Source: Anniella stebbinsi (taxonomy: Eukaryota > Chordata > Lepidosauria > Squamata > Anniellidae). Taken from it: a stretch of 64,000 bases of DNA. The position numbers and the translations under genes are program-made. The notes beneath the pieces were generated by a model that was not told the origin of the DNA, made no database searches, and saw only the letters and a program-made list of their open reading frames with translations. Positions 44,991-55,730 of the stretch are shown one piece after another. Where the stretch lies: the NCBI GenBank assembly GCA_029215795.1, contig JARDYH010000007.1, positions 95,743,263 to 95,807,262 of the forward strand. The letters are read 5' to 3'. Each line of letters opens with the position of its first letter. Position 1 is the first letter of the stretch.

Positions 44991-45357
44991 TGCTGGCTCT
45001 CTTGAAGCTAGATACACACATCACAACCCCATCTCTTTCTCAATAAACTTCACTGTTGCACAGCCCCTCCCCACTTTTGTAAAGTGTAAAAAAACCCCAC
45101 TTTAAACAACAGCAGACTGCAAAGTATGTAATCCACAGTTCCTAAGCTAAAACCAGCTGCTGGGGAACATGGGTGGGAGGGTGCTGTTGCACCATGTCCT
45201 GCTTGTGGATTCCTGGTTGACAGCTAGTTGGCCACTGTGAATAGAGTGCTAGACTAGATGTCCCTTGGTCTGATCCAGCATCAGGGCTCTTCTGATGTTC
45301 AGAATCGCAGCTGCACATGTTGCCTGTTGTCTCAGGTTCCACCAGGGCTACAGACTT

Positions 45358-45392
<35 letters not shown>

Positions 45393-46154
45393 AAAGGAAA
45401 GCTGAGACTTATGGCTCAACTGGGAAGAGGAACTGGCACCCCCCCACTCCAAATGCCCTTGACCAGTGGGGAAAATGGGGCAGGTACCACACCATAAGCT
45501 GCCATTTCTCTTTCAAGCTACATTTCGGTTTCTGAGGGGAAATGATCCTCTCCCTTCAGCTGAGATGGTTGCAGGACAGACTTTTAGTGCACTGTTTTGG
45601 GAACTGGAAAGGCAATAATGGCAGCCATTGATTTCTTTCAGAATGGGATCAAGACCTTTATCCATCTCAAATGTGGCTCAGGGTTTCATGGGGGAGGGGA
45701 GAGTTGTTGAACCACTTTGGCCCAAAACAAAGAAGAAACAGAAATCAATTTGTGGCAAGGACTAAAAAAAGTGATTGTTTTAACATTTTATACTGTTGCT
45801 TGGTGCAAAGTGATTGCGAGGCTCCAGAGAGGAGAAAAAACAGATTGCCTGATATTAATTTGCATTTATGACACTTTACAGCATTTGCCAAAAGGTGATT
45901 AAGAAACTGTATAGCTTTATCTTCCAACAATGGAGTTCAAAGACAGTAAATGCTGCCTGATCTTCAAAAATGATGTGCACTTTCTTACGTGGGGGTAATG
46001 GAAGAGGAACCCCAAGGATAAAAAAAAATCCAGGCAGCAGTTTACAGCCCTAGCAATTCAGGGATCATTTCCATCTCGGCGGGCTGCAGATGGCCCTATA
46101 AGCAGGCTGTGAACTTTGCTGTAAACTCTTGGCTGCCACAGCTCTGCTTGGCGT
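44991..46154. other. Mixed: SINE tail, (CT)n, candidate conserved element
   Basis: At 45235-45302 (TGCTAGACTAGATGTCCCTT, then GGTCTGATCCAGCATCAGGG) lies a plus-strand SINE 3' end. (CT)n runs at about 45358-45391. The interval 45745-45910 is single-copy AT-rich DNA with TTGCCTGATATTAATTTGCA and related words, a possible conserved element (inference). Nothing else recognised. Confidence 0.45.
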
Positions 46155-46350
46155 GCACTTCTAAACGTTGTAGTGTTGTTGGCAGTAAGCAGGGCACAGG
46201 AAGCTGCTGCCTAACCCTGATCCATCTAGCCTCGTCTGTGCCAATGAGAGAGGCTCTCAGACAGGAGTTTTTCCAACTCTGCCTGAAGACGCCTGGGACC
46301 TTCTGCATACAAAGCAGGTGCTCTGCCGCTGAGCTATGCATGGCTCCTCC
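46155..46350 (-). mobile_element. tRNA-derived SINE, minus strand
   Basis: On the minus strand the head reads TAGCTCAGCGGCAGAGCACC, a good pol III A-box region of a tRNA. CTTTGTATGCAGAAGGTCCC follows, where the B box is degenerate. The body blocks CTCTCAGACAGGAGTTTTTC and CTGATCCATCTAGC (plus-strand reading) match the copies at 29318 and 54650. Confidence 0.75.
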
Positions 46351-46804
46351 CTAAATAAGGGTGGGGCAGCTGGTGTGTTCCTGGAGAGACCTTTGCCCCT
46401 GATCCTGTGCAAATCCCATAAGGGAGAGGCAGACCTGCCCAGGTAGCCCTCTTGGATGGCGCCACACATCTCCTGCCTCTCTGAGCCCCTTCCTGGTGCC
46501 ACCTCCCTCCTCATCCCTGGCCCTGTTCCTAATGTGCTTCAGCATCCAGACTGACCATCCTGCTTCTTCTGGACGTTGCCTGAGTGGTTGTGAGACCATC
46601 TGGTGCAGTTCAAGCCACAGTTGGAGAGACTGTGCTTGCAATTCATCAGGGCAGCCAGAAGCTGCAAGGAAGTGTTGGGTGGGGAGAGGCAGGCAGGGGG
46701 CTCTCCGGAAGCAAAAAAACAAACAAAACAGGAGACAAGGAGCTGGTTCATGTGATGCAGAACATCACACATTCAATTAAATAGAAAGCTTCCTGTTTGC
46801 AGGT

Positions 46805-47796
46805 TAGGACTGAAAGAACTGGGCATGTTTAGTTGGGATGTGCATTATATCAGATCAGATATCCGATTCCGATTAAAATCGGAGAAAATCAGACATCTGA
46901 TATCAATTCCGATACAAAAAATACTATATCCGATATTTTCCGATCCGATATTTCTGCCTCCGATTCATATTGGATAAAATCGGAATATCGGACGCCATTT
47001 TGAATGCTTTTCCCCATTGGCTAGAATTGTGTTTAAAAATTGTCTATTTTTTTTTTTTAAAGATAGAAGGATGAAACTTGGCCACATTGCTGATGGCGGT
47101 GAGGTAGTTATGTGTGAGAAATTTCAGAAAGATAGCTCCAGGCATTTTGTGGCTATGATGTATTTACTAACGAACCAGGAATGGCTATAACTTATTTATA
47201 CTATACTATAACTATACTATAACTTCACCCCCATCAGCAATGTGGCCAAGTTTCATCCTTCTATCTTTAAAAATAAAAAAGTTATAGACAATTTTTAAAA
47301 CATAATTCTAGCCAATGGGGAAAAGCATTCAAAATGGCATCCGATACAAAACTCGGACGTCCGATTTTAATATCGGAATTGGATACGATACAATACAGCA
47401 GATCTCCGATTTTTCCAATACTTTTTTTTGGAAGGTCCGATTCCGATTCCGATACGATTTTTGGCATCCCTGCACTTCCCTAATGTTTAGCCTTGAGAAC
47501 AGAAGGCTGATGGGAGACATGATAGCACTCTTCAAGTACTTGAAAGGTTGTCACACAGAGGAGGGCCAGGATCTCTTCTTGATCAACCCAGAATGCAGGA
47601 CATGGAATAATGGGCTCAAGTGACAGGAAGCCAGATTTCGGCTGGACATCAGGAAAAACTTCCTGACTGTTAGAGCAGTATGACGATGGAATGAATTACC
47701 TAGGGAGGTGGTGGGCTCTCCCACACTAGAGGACTTCAAGAGGCAGCTGGACAGCCAACTGTCAGGGATGCTTTAAGGTAGATTCCTGCATTGAGC
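46805..47796 (+). mobile_element. CR1 LINE 3' end interrupted by element I3
   Basis: GACTGAAAGAACTGGGCATG (46809) continues after the insertion with CCTTGAGAACAGAAGGCTGA (47491) and the CR1 3' region to about 47796. It lacks the terminal ATTCTATG repeats, because it joins an inverted CR1 piece at GCATTGAGCATC. The continuous order with 40000-40340 shows that both halves are one insertion. Confidence 0.85.
46833..47482. mobile_element. hAT-like TAGGGATGTGC element, copy I3, inside CR1
   Basis: The left end TTGGGATGTGCATTATATCA and right end TGCACTTCCCTA are inverted. A perfect 8-bp target duplication ATGTTTAG lies at 46825-46832 and 47483-47490. The 650-bp element folds back over most of its length: AAAGATAGAAGGATGAAACT on the left arm mirrors AAGTTTCATCCTTCTATCTT on the right. 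Subterminal TCCGATTCCGAT and ATCGGA words abound. No coding frame. Confidence 0.9.
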
Positions 47797-47890
47797 ATCA
47801 TCACACTGTTGGCTCATATTCAACTTGTGATCTATAACAATTCCAAGATCTTTCTCGCTTGTAGTATTGCTGAGTCAAGTATCCCCCTTC
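47797..47890 (-). mobile_element. Inverted internal CR1 fragment
   Basis: CATCACACTGTTGGCTCATA to GCTGAGTCAAGTATCCCCCT is the reverse complement of CR1 ORF2 sequence equivalent to about 39690-39775. It abuts the plus-strand CR1 3' fragment directly. Confidence 0.8.
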
Positions 47891-48006
47891 CTAGGGGGAT
47901 GGGGGCAAATTCCCTCCCACCACACAAGACATGTGTTGTATTTTTCATGTATTGTATTTTTATCCTGCCTTTCAGATAATCGTTGTCTCCCAAAATGGTC
48001 CATAGT

Positions 48007-48322
48007 TAGGCTGACCATCTGAAAAGGAGGACAGGGCTCATATAACTTTAACAGTTGTAGAGAAAAGGGAATTTCAGCAGGTGTCATTTGTATGCAATTA
48101 ATATCTGGTGAAATTCCCTCTTCATCAGTTAAAGGTGTAGGCACTATACTAGAGTGACCATATACAAAAAAAAAGGCAGGGCCCCTGCAGCTTTAACTGT
48201 TGTAATGAAGAGGAATTTCATCAGGTACTAATTGCATACAAATGACACTGGTTGAAATTCCCTTTTCTCTACAACTGTTAAAGTTATATGAGCCCTGTCC
48301 TCCTTTTCAGATGGTCAGCCTA
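48007..48322. mobile_element. hAT-like fold-back MITE, family A copy 6
   Basis: The left end TAGGCTGACCATCTGAAAAG and right end CTTTTCAGATGGTCAGCCTA are perfect inverted repeats over 20 bp. The flanks TCCATAGT and CCATAGTA share CCATAGT, a target duplication offset by one base. It differs from other copies by a CATATGAAAAGGAGGAC-like subterminal block, as in the copy at 19584. Confidence 0.88.
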
Positions 48323-48845
48323 CCATAGTAATCAAGAGAGAGAGGCCGGCTGTGCCATCAGACTTACAAACTAAAAAGACACGGCGCAAAAGGGACAGGG
48401 TTGCAGGGAGACCGTCTTTTCCAGACCAGAACCAAGTGGTGAGCTCTATGTGGGCATCTCACTGTACTTTGGGCCAAGCTGACCTCCCCTTGCTGGTGTT
48501 CCTGCTTGGCTAGCAATTGGTGGTGATTTGGGCAATGGATTGGGGCTGGAGCACTCTTTCCTCTTCCTTCTGCAATCCCAGCAGGGTACGGACAGCTGGA
48601 GCCGAGGGTTCCTTCTGGCAGGGAGGGGGAACCGAGCTCCCTCTGTAGCTGACGGATAGGGCAGGTTGGTCTGCCCTTGACTTGATGTTCTTCCTGGGGA
48701 GTTAGGAAGGGGCAGCAGCCTCCCAGTAGCCCTTAGTCCCACGACTGATGGCAGAGGCCAGAGTGAACTTCCCTTCTGCTCTCTAGTCCCAGGATAACCA
48801 TCCACTGGACACATCACATGAGTGGGCAAAGTATTAAGAGGATAA
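48323..48845. other. Unassigned sequence
   Basis: No repeat or exon recognised. The 147-codon minus-strand frame at 48446-48889 has no domain and overlaps the L2 start. Confidence 0.35.
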
Positions 48846-50362
48846 ATTGTCTCCGACATCCCATTTCTGGGCAAGGTATTGGAGCGCATGGTGGCCTCCC
48901 AACTCCAGGGATTCCTGGATGAGATGGATTATCTAGATCCATTTCAATCTGGCTACAGACCTGGTTTTGGGACAGAAAGAGCTTTGGTCACCTTGGTGGA
49001 TGACCTACGCCAGGAACTGGACAGGGGGAGTGTGTCTCTGTTAGTTCTGCTGGACCTCTCAGTGGTGTTCGATACCATTGACCATGGTATCCTTCTTGGC
49101 TGCCTTACCGGGATGGCTCTTGGAGGCACTGTTTTACAGTGGCTCCATTCCTTCCTGGAGGGGTGGACCCTGATGGTGGTGCTGGGGGACTCCTGCTTGA
49201 CTCCTTGGCTATTGGGCTGTGAAGTTCCTTATGGTTCTGGTTTGTCCCCCATGCTATTTAACATATACATGAAACCATTGGGAAAGGTTGTCCGGAGTTT
49301 TGGGTTGCAGTGCCACCAGTAAGCTGATGACACCCAACTCTACTTCTCCTTTCCACCCAAGGAAGCTATTTTGGTGCTAAACTGGTGTCTGTCAGCAGCA
49401 ATGGACTGGATGAGGGCAAACAAAGGGAAGCTTGATCCAGACAAGACAGAGGTGCTCCTGGTCATTCAAAAGGCAGATCAAGCTATAGGGATTCAGCTCG
49501 TGCTGGGTGGGGTTACACTCCCCCCTGAAGACACAGGTTTGCAGTTTGGATGTACTCCTGGATTCAGCCCTGAGCCTGGATGCCCAGGTTTTAGCGGTGG
49601 CCAGGAGTGCATTTGCACAGTTAACATTAGTGCGCCAGCTGCGCCTGTTCCTTGAGATGCCAGACCTGGCCACAGTGACACATGCCTGTTACATTCTGTT
49701 TGGATTACTGTAATGCACTCTAGCTCGGGCTGTCTTTGAAGAGTGTTTGGAAACTTCAGCTGGTTCAAAGAGCTGCAGCCAGATTGTTGACCAGGGCTGG
49801 TTACAGGGAGCATACAACTCCCCTGCACTGGCTTCCAGTCTGTTTCCGGGCACAATTCAAAGTGCTGGTTATCACCTATAAAGCCCTACATGGCTCGGGT
49901 CCAGGTTATCAGAAAGACTGTATTCTCCCTTACGAGCCTGCCCGTCTCTTGAGAACTTCAGAGGAGGCCCTTCTCTTGGTCCCACCACCATCACAGGCAT
50001 GCCTGGTGGGAACACAGCAGAGGGCCTTCTTGGTGGGTCCCCAGGGCTCTGAAACTCCTTTCCCAGGGAAGCTAGGTTGGCTGTCTCGTTGGTGTGCTTT
50101 CGAAGGCAGGCTGAAACTTTTCTGTTTCTGCAGGCTGTTCCGGAGTAGTCTGGACCTCTGTTGATGTGTTGTTTATATATTGGATTTTTTTTTTTGTATT
50201 TTAACTGTTTTAAATATTTTAATTTTGTACCATGTTTAATTATATTTTTTAATTTTTGTATATCTTTATCTGTTTTAACTGTACATGTTGTAATTTGTAA
50301 AGCCATCTTGAGTCCCAGTATTGAGGAAAAGATGGGATGCTAATAATAATAATAATAATAAT
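48846..50362 (+). mobile_element. L2 LINE, 5'-truncated within reverse transcriptase
   Basis: It starts inside the RT domain (PFLGKVLERMVASQLQGFLD) and shows FQSGYRPGFGTERALVTLVD, LLVLLDLSVVFDTIDHGILL (motif A) and LSPMLFNIYMKPLGKVV. The active-site YADD is preceded by TAA at the Tyr codon (49321-49323), so the copy is dead. ORF2 C-terminal blocks (LQLVQRAAARLLT, LHWLPVCFRAQFKVLVITYK) and a 3' end with (TAA)n at about 50340-50362 follow. It is a different L2 subfamily from the 29.5-kb copy, judged by the 3' end. Confidence 0.9.
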
Positions 50363-50743
50363 TTCAAAGAATGCCCCTGAACTGTACTAGCCCCTGATTT
50401 CTAATGACCCCCTGATACAATTGACCTCTATAATTTACTTCTTTCCTGATTTGATTTTCATATCCTAGTAGCCCAAAAGGTTTATTCAGAGTGCTTCAGC
50501 TAATGGGTGGTATAGAAAAGTAAGAAATAAATTTTATTATTTATTTATTTTTAATTATTATTAAATTATTATTATTAATTTTTTTAAAAAAGAATATCCA
50601 CCAGCCCTAAACTGGTTATCCACCTCCTCCAACCAGCTCCACTCAGCCTACTTTCTCTTCTCTTGCCAAATTCAAGATTACAAAAACTATTGACACCTAT
50701 TCCCATGGGTTGGAGTAGCTATAGGTAACCAATGGCCATTAAT
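50363..50743 (+). mobile_element. Probable LINE 3' tail and unassigned sequence
   Basis: TTCAGAGTGCTTCAGCTAAT, GGGTGGTATAGAAAAGTAAG and TTATTATTTATTTATTT at about 50483-50560 resemble a diverged LINE 3' tail. The rest is unassigned. Confidence 0.4.
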
Positions 50744-51161
50744 TAGGGTGACCAACTGTCAGGATTTCCCCGGATTTGTCCTGGTTTTTGTTCCATCCTG
50801 GGTGTCAGGGGGGATTTTCTGTCATTTTCTACAATGTCCTGGAAAGACACACTTTCCCCTTGAAGGCCGCCATTAGCATGGTGGGAGAGAATGATGTGCT
50901 TTCTGGAGGTGGGTCATTTCCCTCCCGCTGCTCCAATCAGGGCCTTAAAGGGGAAAGTGTGTCTTTCCTGGACATTATAGAAAAGGCCCCAATTGGAGCA
51001 GTGGGGAGCAGGAATGACACACTTTCCCCTCCTCCACTCCAGGGCCTTTAAGGTGGCAAGGGGGAGGGATGATGCACTTCCCAGAGGCCCTGGAAAGCCG
51101 CTTTCCCACCCCACCCCCACAGGGTGTCCTCTTTTTTGGTTTGCCAAATATGGTCACCCTA
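50744..51161. mobile_element. hAT-like element, family B copy 2
   Basis: The left end TAGGGTGACCAACTGTCAGG and right end AATATGGTCACCCTA are inverted. The flanks CCATTAAT and CATTAATA share CATTAAT, a near-exact target duplication. The interior repeats GGAAAGTGTGTC-type and GGGCCTTTAAGG-type words in both orientations. This uninterrupted copy gives a family length of about 418 bp. Confidence 0.85.
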
Positions 51162-51403
51162 CATTAATAAAGGCCCCATCATCCACCATCAAACAAAAAT
51201 CTCAAGCCATTGTGTACAATGATGAAGAATATTTCAAACATTATTGAAACAGAAGAATGGGGGAAGAATAAATGGCCGCACGAGAGTGTGATGGAATGGT
51301 GACTGGCCATCAGACAAGGCAGTAAAAAACTGCTGAATTAGGGGAAAGTTGGGGAGTCAGGGAAAACACAGGAATGGGGAGGTCAAAAGCTGGTGGTTAG
51401 GAT

Positions 51404-51497
51404 CATAGAATCATAGAGTAGTAGAGTTGGAAGGGGGCTATAAGGCCATTGAGTCCAACCCCCTGCTCAATGCAGGAATCTACCTTAAAGCATAATG
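51404..51497 (-). mobile_element. CR1 LINE 3' end, minus strand
   Basis: ATCATAGAATCATAGAGTAG and AAGGCCATTGAGTCCAACCC are the reverse complement of the CR1 3' terminus at 40300-40402. About 94 bp, extremely 5'-truncated. Confidence 0.9.
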
Positions 51498-52010
51498 TTA
51501 AAGAGGGAAGCCAGGCTTGCTAGGGCAGAGCAGCCTGCCCCAATCTGGTGCTGGCTGGAAACTGAAGTCAAAAACATCTGGAGGACACCAGGTTGGGGAA
51601 GGCTGGGATGGAATAGAATAAAGATTAGTTGCTATTCTCTGCTCTGCCAGTTGTTTTCCATCAATACAGATTTAAATTCATGAATATGTTGCAGTCTGAG
51701 GAATCCTAGGGCACCATTTCTCACCCCGCAGGGTGAGTTACAGAACAAAGTGCTTAAAAGGGGGATTCCGTCTACTACCTGTACATCAGTTGGTTCTAGA
51801 AGAAGGTTATTTATTTGGGGGAATATTAGGGGAGGTCTAGACCCAGTGACCTCTAGGGTCTACAGCCTTGTAGGGGACCCCTAGAAGAGGAGTGGAGACC
51901 CCCTTTCAGTCCAAGGGCTGAATTCCATTTCGGAGAAAGCTCCCGGGAGCCGGGGGGCAGTGAAGGCAAAATGGGTGGCACCAAAGTGACCAGCCTATCT
52001 TTGCGGGAGG
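51498..52010. other. Unassigned sequence
   Basis: Nothing recognised. Confidence 0.35.
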
Positions 52011-52018
52011 CTCTCACT

Positions 52019-52207
52019 TAGGGTGACCAGATAAAATCCAGGTCAGGGCTCATGTAATTTCAACAGTTGTAGAGAAAAGGGAATTTTAGCTGGTCTCATT
52101 TGTATGCAATTAGTTCCTGGTGAAATTCCCCCTTCGTCACAACAGTTAATGGTGCAGACACTATACTAGAGTGACCATATACAAAAGAAGGCAGGGCCCC
52201 TGCAACT
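52019..52207. mobile_element. Partial family A MITE (copy 7), cut by the duplication
   Basis: It starts TAGGGTGACCAGATAAAATC after CTCTCACT (52011-52018). It covers the left arm and the start of the right arm up to GGCCCCTGCAACT, then switches abruptly to the duplicated 1.27-kb segment. The missing right end reappears only as part of copy 8. Confidence 0.85.
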
Positions 52208-53281
52208 GCCTTCTTCTCCCATTGATCAAATCATGGAGTTGCACATTTTTCAAAAGTGCGCTCTTTTTCATGCATATGGGCTCCAGAGGCATTCTGAGAA
52301 AATCAAAAGGATGGGTGATTGAGGCCCTGCATTTCATTTTGCAGCACATGCCCAGACAAAAAGGGAAAGGTAAGATGGGGCAATATAGGGAGCCTCCTTG
52401 GGGACAAGAGGCAGTTGTGGGGAGAGGAGAAGGCTTTCTTTTTGGTGGTTTGGTTTTGGTTTTGGCCTATGCTGTATTCTGTGTGTGTGTGTTGTATGTT
52501 TCTTTTTGTGGGGTGGGGGTTGTTAGCTGGTTTGTTATTTTGGTGTGGTGTCTGTCTGTATATGTGGGTTTATATGTGTGCTTTGCTCCAGGTCTTTTTG
52601 TGTGGTGTGTGTGTTGCCTTCGTGTGTGTGTGTGTTCTCTGAGCACCAGCAATTTACCTTCTGTGAAATGAGTATTTTATTGCACTTTGGTTGGTACACC
52701 AACGACTCCTGTTCCTGGATAGGGATAGCCTAGCCACGGCCATCCAAGCACTGGTGCCCTCAGGATTAGACTTGTGCCTGGCTCAGAAGCTGCAGCTAGT
52801 GCAGAACACAGCAGCCAGGGTGCTCACGGGAACACCTGGCTATGCTCACAGAAAACCTCTGCGTTAACAGAACTGCACTGGCTGCCTGTCAGCTACCCAG
52901 CCATGTAGAAGGTTATGTCATTATCCTACAAAGCCCTAAACAACTTGCGCCCAGCATGCTTAGCAGTCCGCCTTCCCTTACAATCTTCATGCCGAAATGG
53001 ACATAATGTCGCCGTGAAGTCCCCAGTTGGCGGGGCCTTCTCTGTAGCGGCACCCACCCTCTGGAAAACCCTCCCTCGTACAGTTCAGGAGGTGGAAAAT
53101 TTACCATCCTTTGTCCACCTTCTGAAAACACATCTTTTCATTCAGGCTTTCCCTGGGCTGTAACTTATTTTGGTTCTATATTGTAGTTCTAACTTTTAAA
53201 GTGTTATATTATGTTCTGATTTACTGAATGTTATGGTTCTAATTGTGACCTACCCAGAGAGCCTCAGCTATTGGGCAGTAT

Positions 53282-53312
<31 letters not shown>

Positions 53313-53483
53313 TTATTTCTTTATTAAAACATTTGTATCCCACCCAATTATCACTGGGATCTCAGGGCGGCGTACAGATGAAATTAGAACAATATAAACA
53401 TTAATGATTTACACAGCTAAAAATGTTAAAAGCAATGGACAATTTAGCCCTTAAAGGCTTTGTTAAAAAGCCATGTTTTATCT
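52206..53483. repeat. 1.27-kb duplicated segment, copy 2
   Basis: Nearly identical to 23922-25192, beginning CTGCCTTCTTCTCCCATTGA and ending CATGTTTTATCT. It contains the same LINE 3' part, whose reading frame is better preserved here: the piece MSLSYKALNNLRPACLAVRL to FLIQAFPGL-like end at 52915-53163 lacks the two deletions found in copy 1. The simple repeat is (CAT)n instead of (TAA)n/(CAA)n. It is bounded by family A sequence on both sides. Confidence 0.85.
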
Positions 53484-53489
53484 CTCACT

Positions 53490-53795
53490 TAGGCTGACCA
53501 GATAAAATCCAGGTCAGGGCTCATGTAACTTTAACAGTTGTAGAGAAAAGGGAATTTCAGACAGTGTCACTTGTATGCAATTAGTTCCTGGTGAAATTCC
53601 CCCTTAATCACAACTGTTAAAAGTTGCAGGGGCCCTGCCTTCTTTTGTATATGGTCACTCTAGTATAGTGCCTGCACCTTTAACTGCTGTGATGAAGAGG
53701 GAATTTCACCAGGAACTAATTGCATACAAATTCCCTTTTCTCTACAACTGTTAAAGTTACATGAGCCCTGACCTGGATTTTATCTGGTCAGCCTA
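53490..53795. mobile_element. hAT-like fold-back MITE, family A copy 8
   Basis: TAGGCTGACCAGATAAAATC start and ATTTTATCTGGTCAGCCTA end. A perfect 8-bp target duplication CTCTCACT lies at 53482-53489 and 53796-53803. The same 8-mer occurs a third time before copy 7, at 52011-52018. Confidence 0.92.
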
Positions 53796-53803
53796 CTCTC
53801 ACT

Positions 53804-54649
53804 GTCAGTAGCTTAGCCACAGGAGAGGCATGTCAAGCATTTAGAATGGGCGGGAAGCAGCACAAAAGTCACCCAAAGACGGGGCTTGGTGAAGGGTGGG
53901 GCCAGTGGAAGGGCGGTGGCCTTCTGGGGAACATTCCCACAGGAGGGCCAGATGTAGCCCCTGGGCTGGAGATTCCCTACCCATGCACTAGAACCTCACA
54001 GAGATGTGCCCACAAGGAGTGCCATATGAGCAGCCGCAAATCTGCAAATGCTTTGGGAAAAACACGGCAGCTGCAAATGTAAAGTTTTCAAACCAAAGAG
54101 AAAAGGCATTTTAGCCTCATGCTGGCTGAGGACGGCTTGCGTATGCGTTAAATGCAGCATCAGCAGCTTCTATGCTGATTGCTACTTCTGTCACTGACAT
54201 ACAGTAGTGGAGGCTGAAATCCAATTTGGGGGTTGTCAGCTTGGTAAATGGTATTCTTTAGGGGTGATCTCCTAGTAAATACACTTAAACTCTAAATTAG
54301 AGAGCAAGATTGCTCAGCCAGGGAGCTGTTTGTGGGAACTCAAGGGGGGCTTCTCAACAGAAGAGGTGTCACATTAAGAACGCTAATGCAAGGGATGAAA
54401 AATGGCCGTTTTCCATCAAACGGCTTAGTGGTGTCACTTCTTATTCTCAGACTGATGTTCTGAACTGCAAATATGCCTTGGAGTCAGCAGTTGCAAACAT
54501 AATCGAGCATAGGGTGGTTTCAATGAGCACATAACCTCAGTTGTGTGTGAGAGCACCGGGGGGGGGGGGGGACTTTAAGTGCCATTGCAATCTGGAGGCT
54601 ACTTCTGGCTGACTGTAGAGGAAAATTCCCAAGCTATTTAGGGGCTACA
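53804..54649. other. Unassigned sequence
   Basis: No repeat or exon recognised; 54300-54540 is single-copy in appearance. G run near 54558-54570. Confidence 0.35.
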
Positions 54650-54779
54650 CAGATTGCATAAGAAACTGCTTCACAGTAGTGAACAGGACCACTGGCCACC
54701 TCATCTAGACCGGCAACGGCTCTCCAAGTCCCTGGCGGAGTCTTTTGAGTTTCCGCTCATCGCAGAGGTTCCTCTGCAG
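54650..54779 (-). mobile_element. tRNA-derived SINE body, minus strand
   Basis: TGCATAAGAAACTGCTTCAC, CCGGCAACGGCTCTCCAAGT and CTGGCGGAGTCTTTTGAGTT correspond in order to the SINE blocks at 46155-46350. Head missing. A family A element inserted directly at its end. Confidence 0.55.
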
Positions 54780-55110
54780 TAGGGTGACCAGCTAAAATCC
54801 AGGTCAGGGCTCATGTAATTTTAACAGTTGTAGAGAGAAGGGAATTTCAGCCAGTGTCATTTGTATGCAATTAGTCCCTGGTGAAATTCCCTCTTCATCA
54901 CAACAATTAAAGGTGCAGGGGCCCTGCCTTCTTTTGTATATGGTCACTCTAGTGTAGTGTCTATACCTTTAACTGTTGTGATGAAGAGGAACTAATTGCC
55001 TAATTTCACCAGGAACTAATTGCATACAAATGACACTGGCTGAAATTCCCTTTTCTCTACAATTGTTAAAGTTACAGGAGCCCTGACCTGGATTTTATCT
55101 GGTCAGCCTA
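54780..55110. mobile_element. hAT-like fold-back MITE, family A copy 9
   Basis: TAGGGTGACCAGCTAAAATC start and TCTGGTCAGCCTA end. The flanks CTCTGCAG and TTCTGCAG form an 8-bp target duplication with one mismatch. A 20-bp internal partial duplication (GGAACTAATTGCC beside CAGGAACTAATTGCATAC) lies near 54987-55027. Confidence 0.9.
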
Positions 55111-55730
55111 TTCTGCAGCCACATGGGCTTCTTTAGAGCTCCCCTGTATTTCCGTCTCATGGGAATAGTTTGCCATTTTGTGCCACCAGCATTTCAGTTT
55201 TCATCATCTCTCATCCCTCTTGAAGTCCTTTTTGTTTTAGAATGCCCAGCCGTGGGACCCTACCCCACTGATCTCCACATGTTTTGAAGTTGGGTTTCCT
55301 AAAGTCCAAGGGACGCCACATCCGACTAAGCCTTGTTTCCACAGCCCTCCATGTCATGAATTCCAAGAGGGCACCATCACTTTCCCCCATGGACCACGGT
55401 TCTCCACCCCTGTGTTAAACTCTCTCACAGCACAGGTTTTTTTTATGTGGAAGTAAGCCTGACTGTGTTTAATGGGGCTTCCTCCCCGAAAAGTGTGCAA
55501 CAATTGCAAACCTAATATATTTGAGTGGACAAAATTAAAAACAATTAATAGATACGCACGCACGAAACATCGTTGTAATGCATGAAAGTGACAAGTTGTT
55601 GAAACACTTTTCAAAAATTTCTTTACACTTAGCCAAATCAGTTCTGGCTGGCAGGGTGTCATTAGGAGCAGGTGTTAATTTTCATCAGGAGTGCAATGCC
55701 TCACCTGTCACAATGAAAACCCTTGCTGAG
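55111..55730. other. Unassigned sequence
   Basis: Nothing recognised. Confidence 0.35.
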
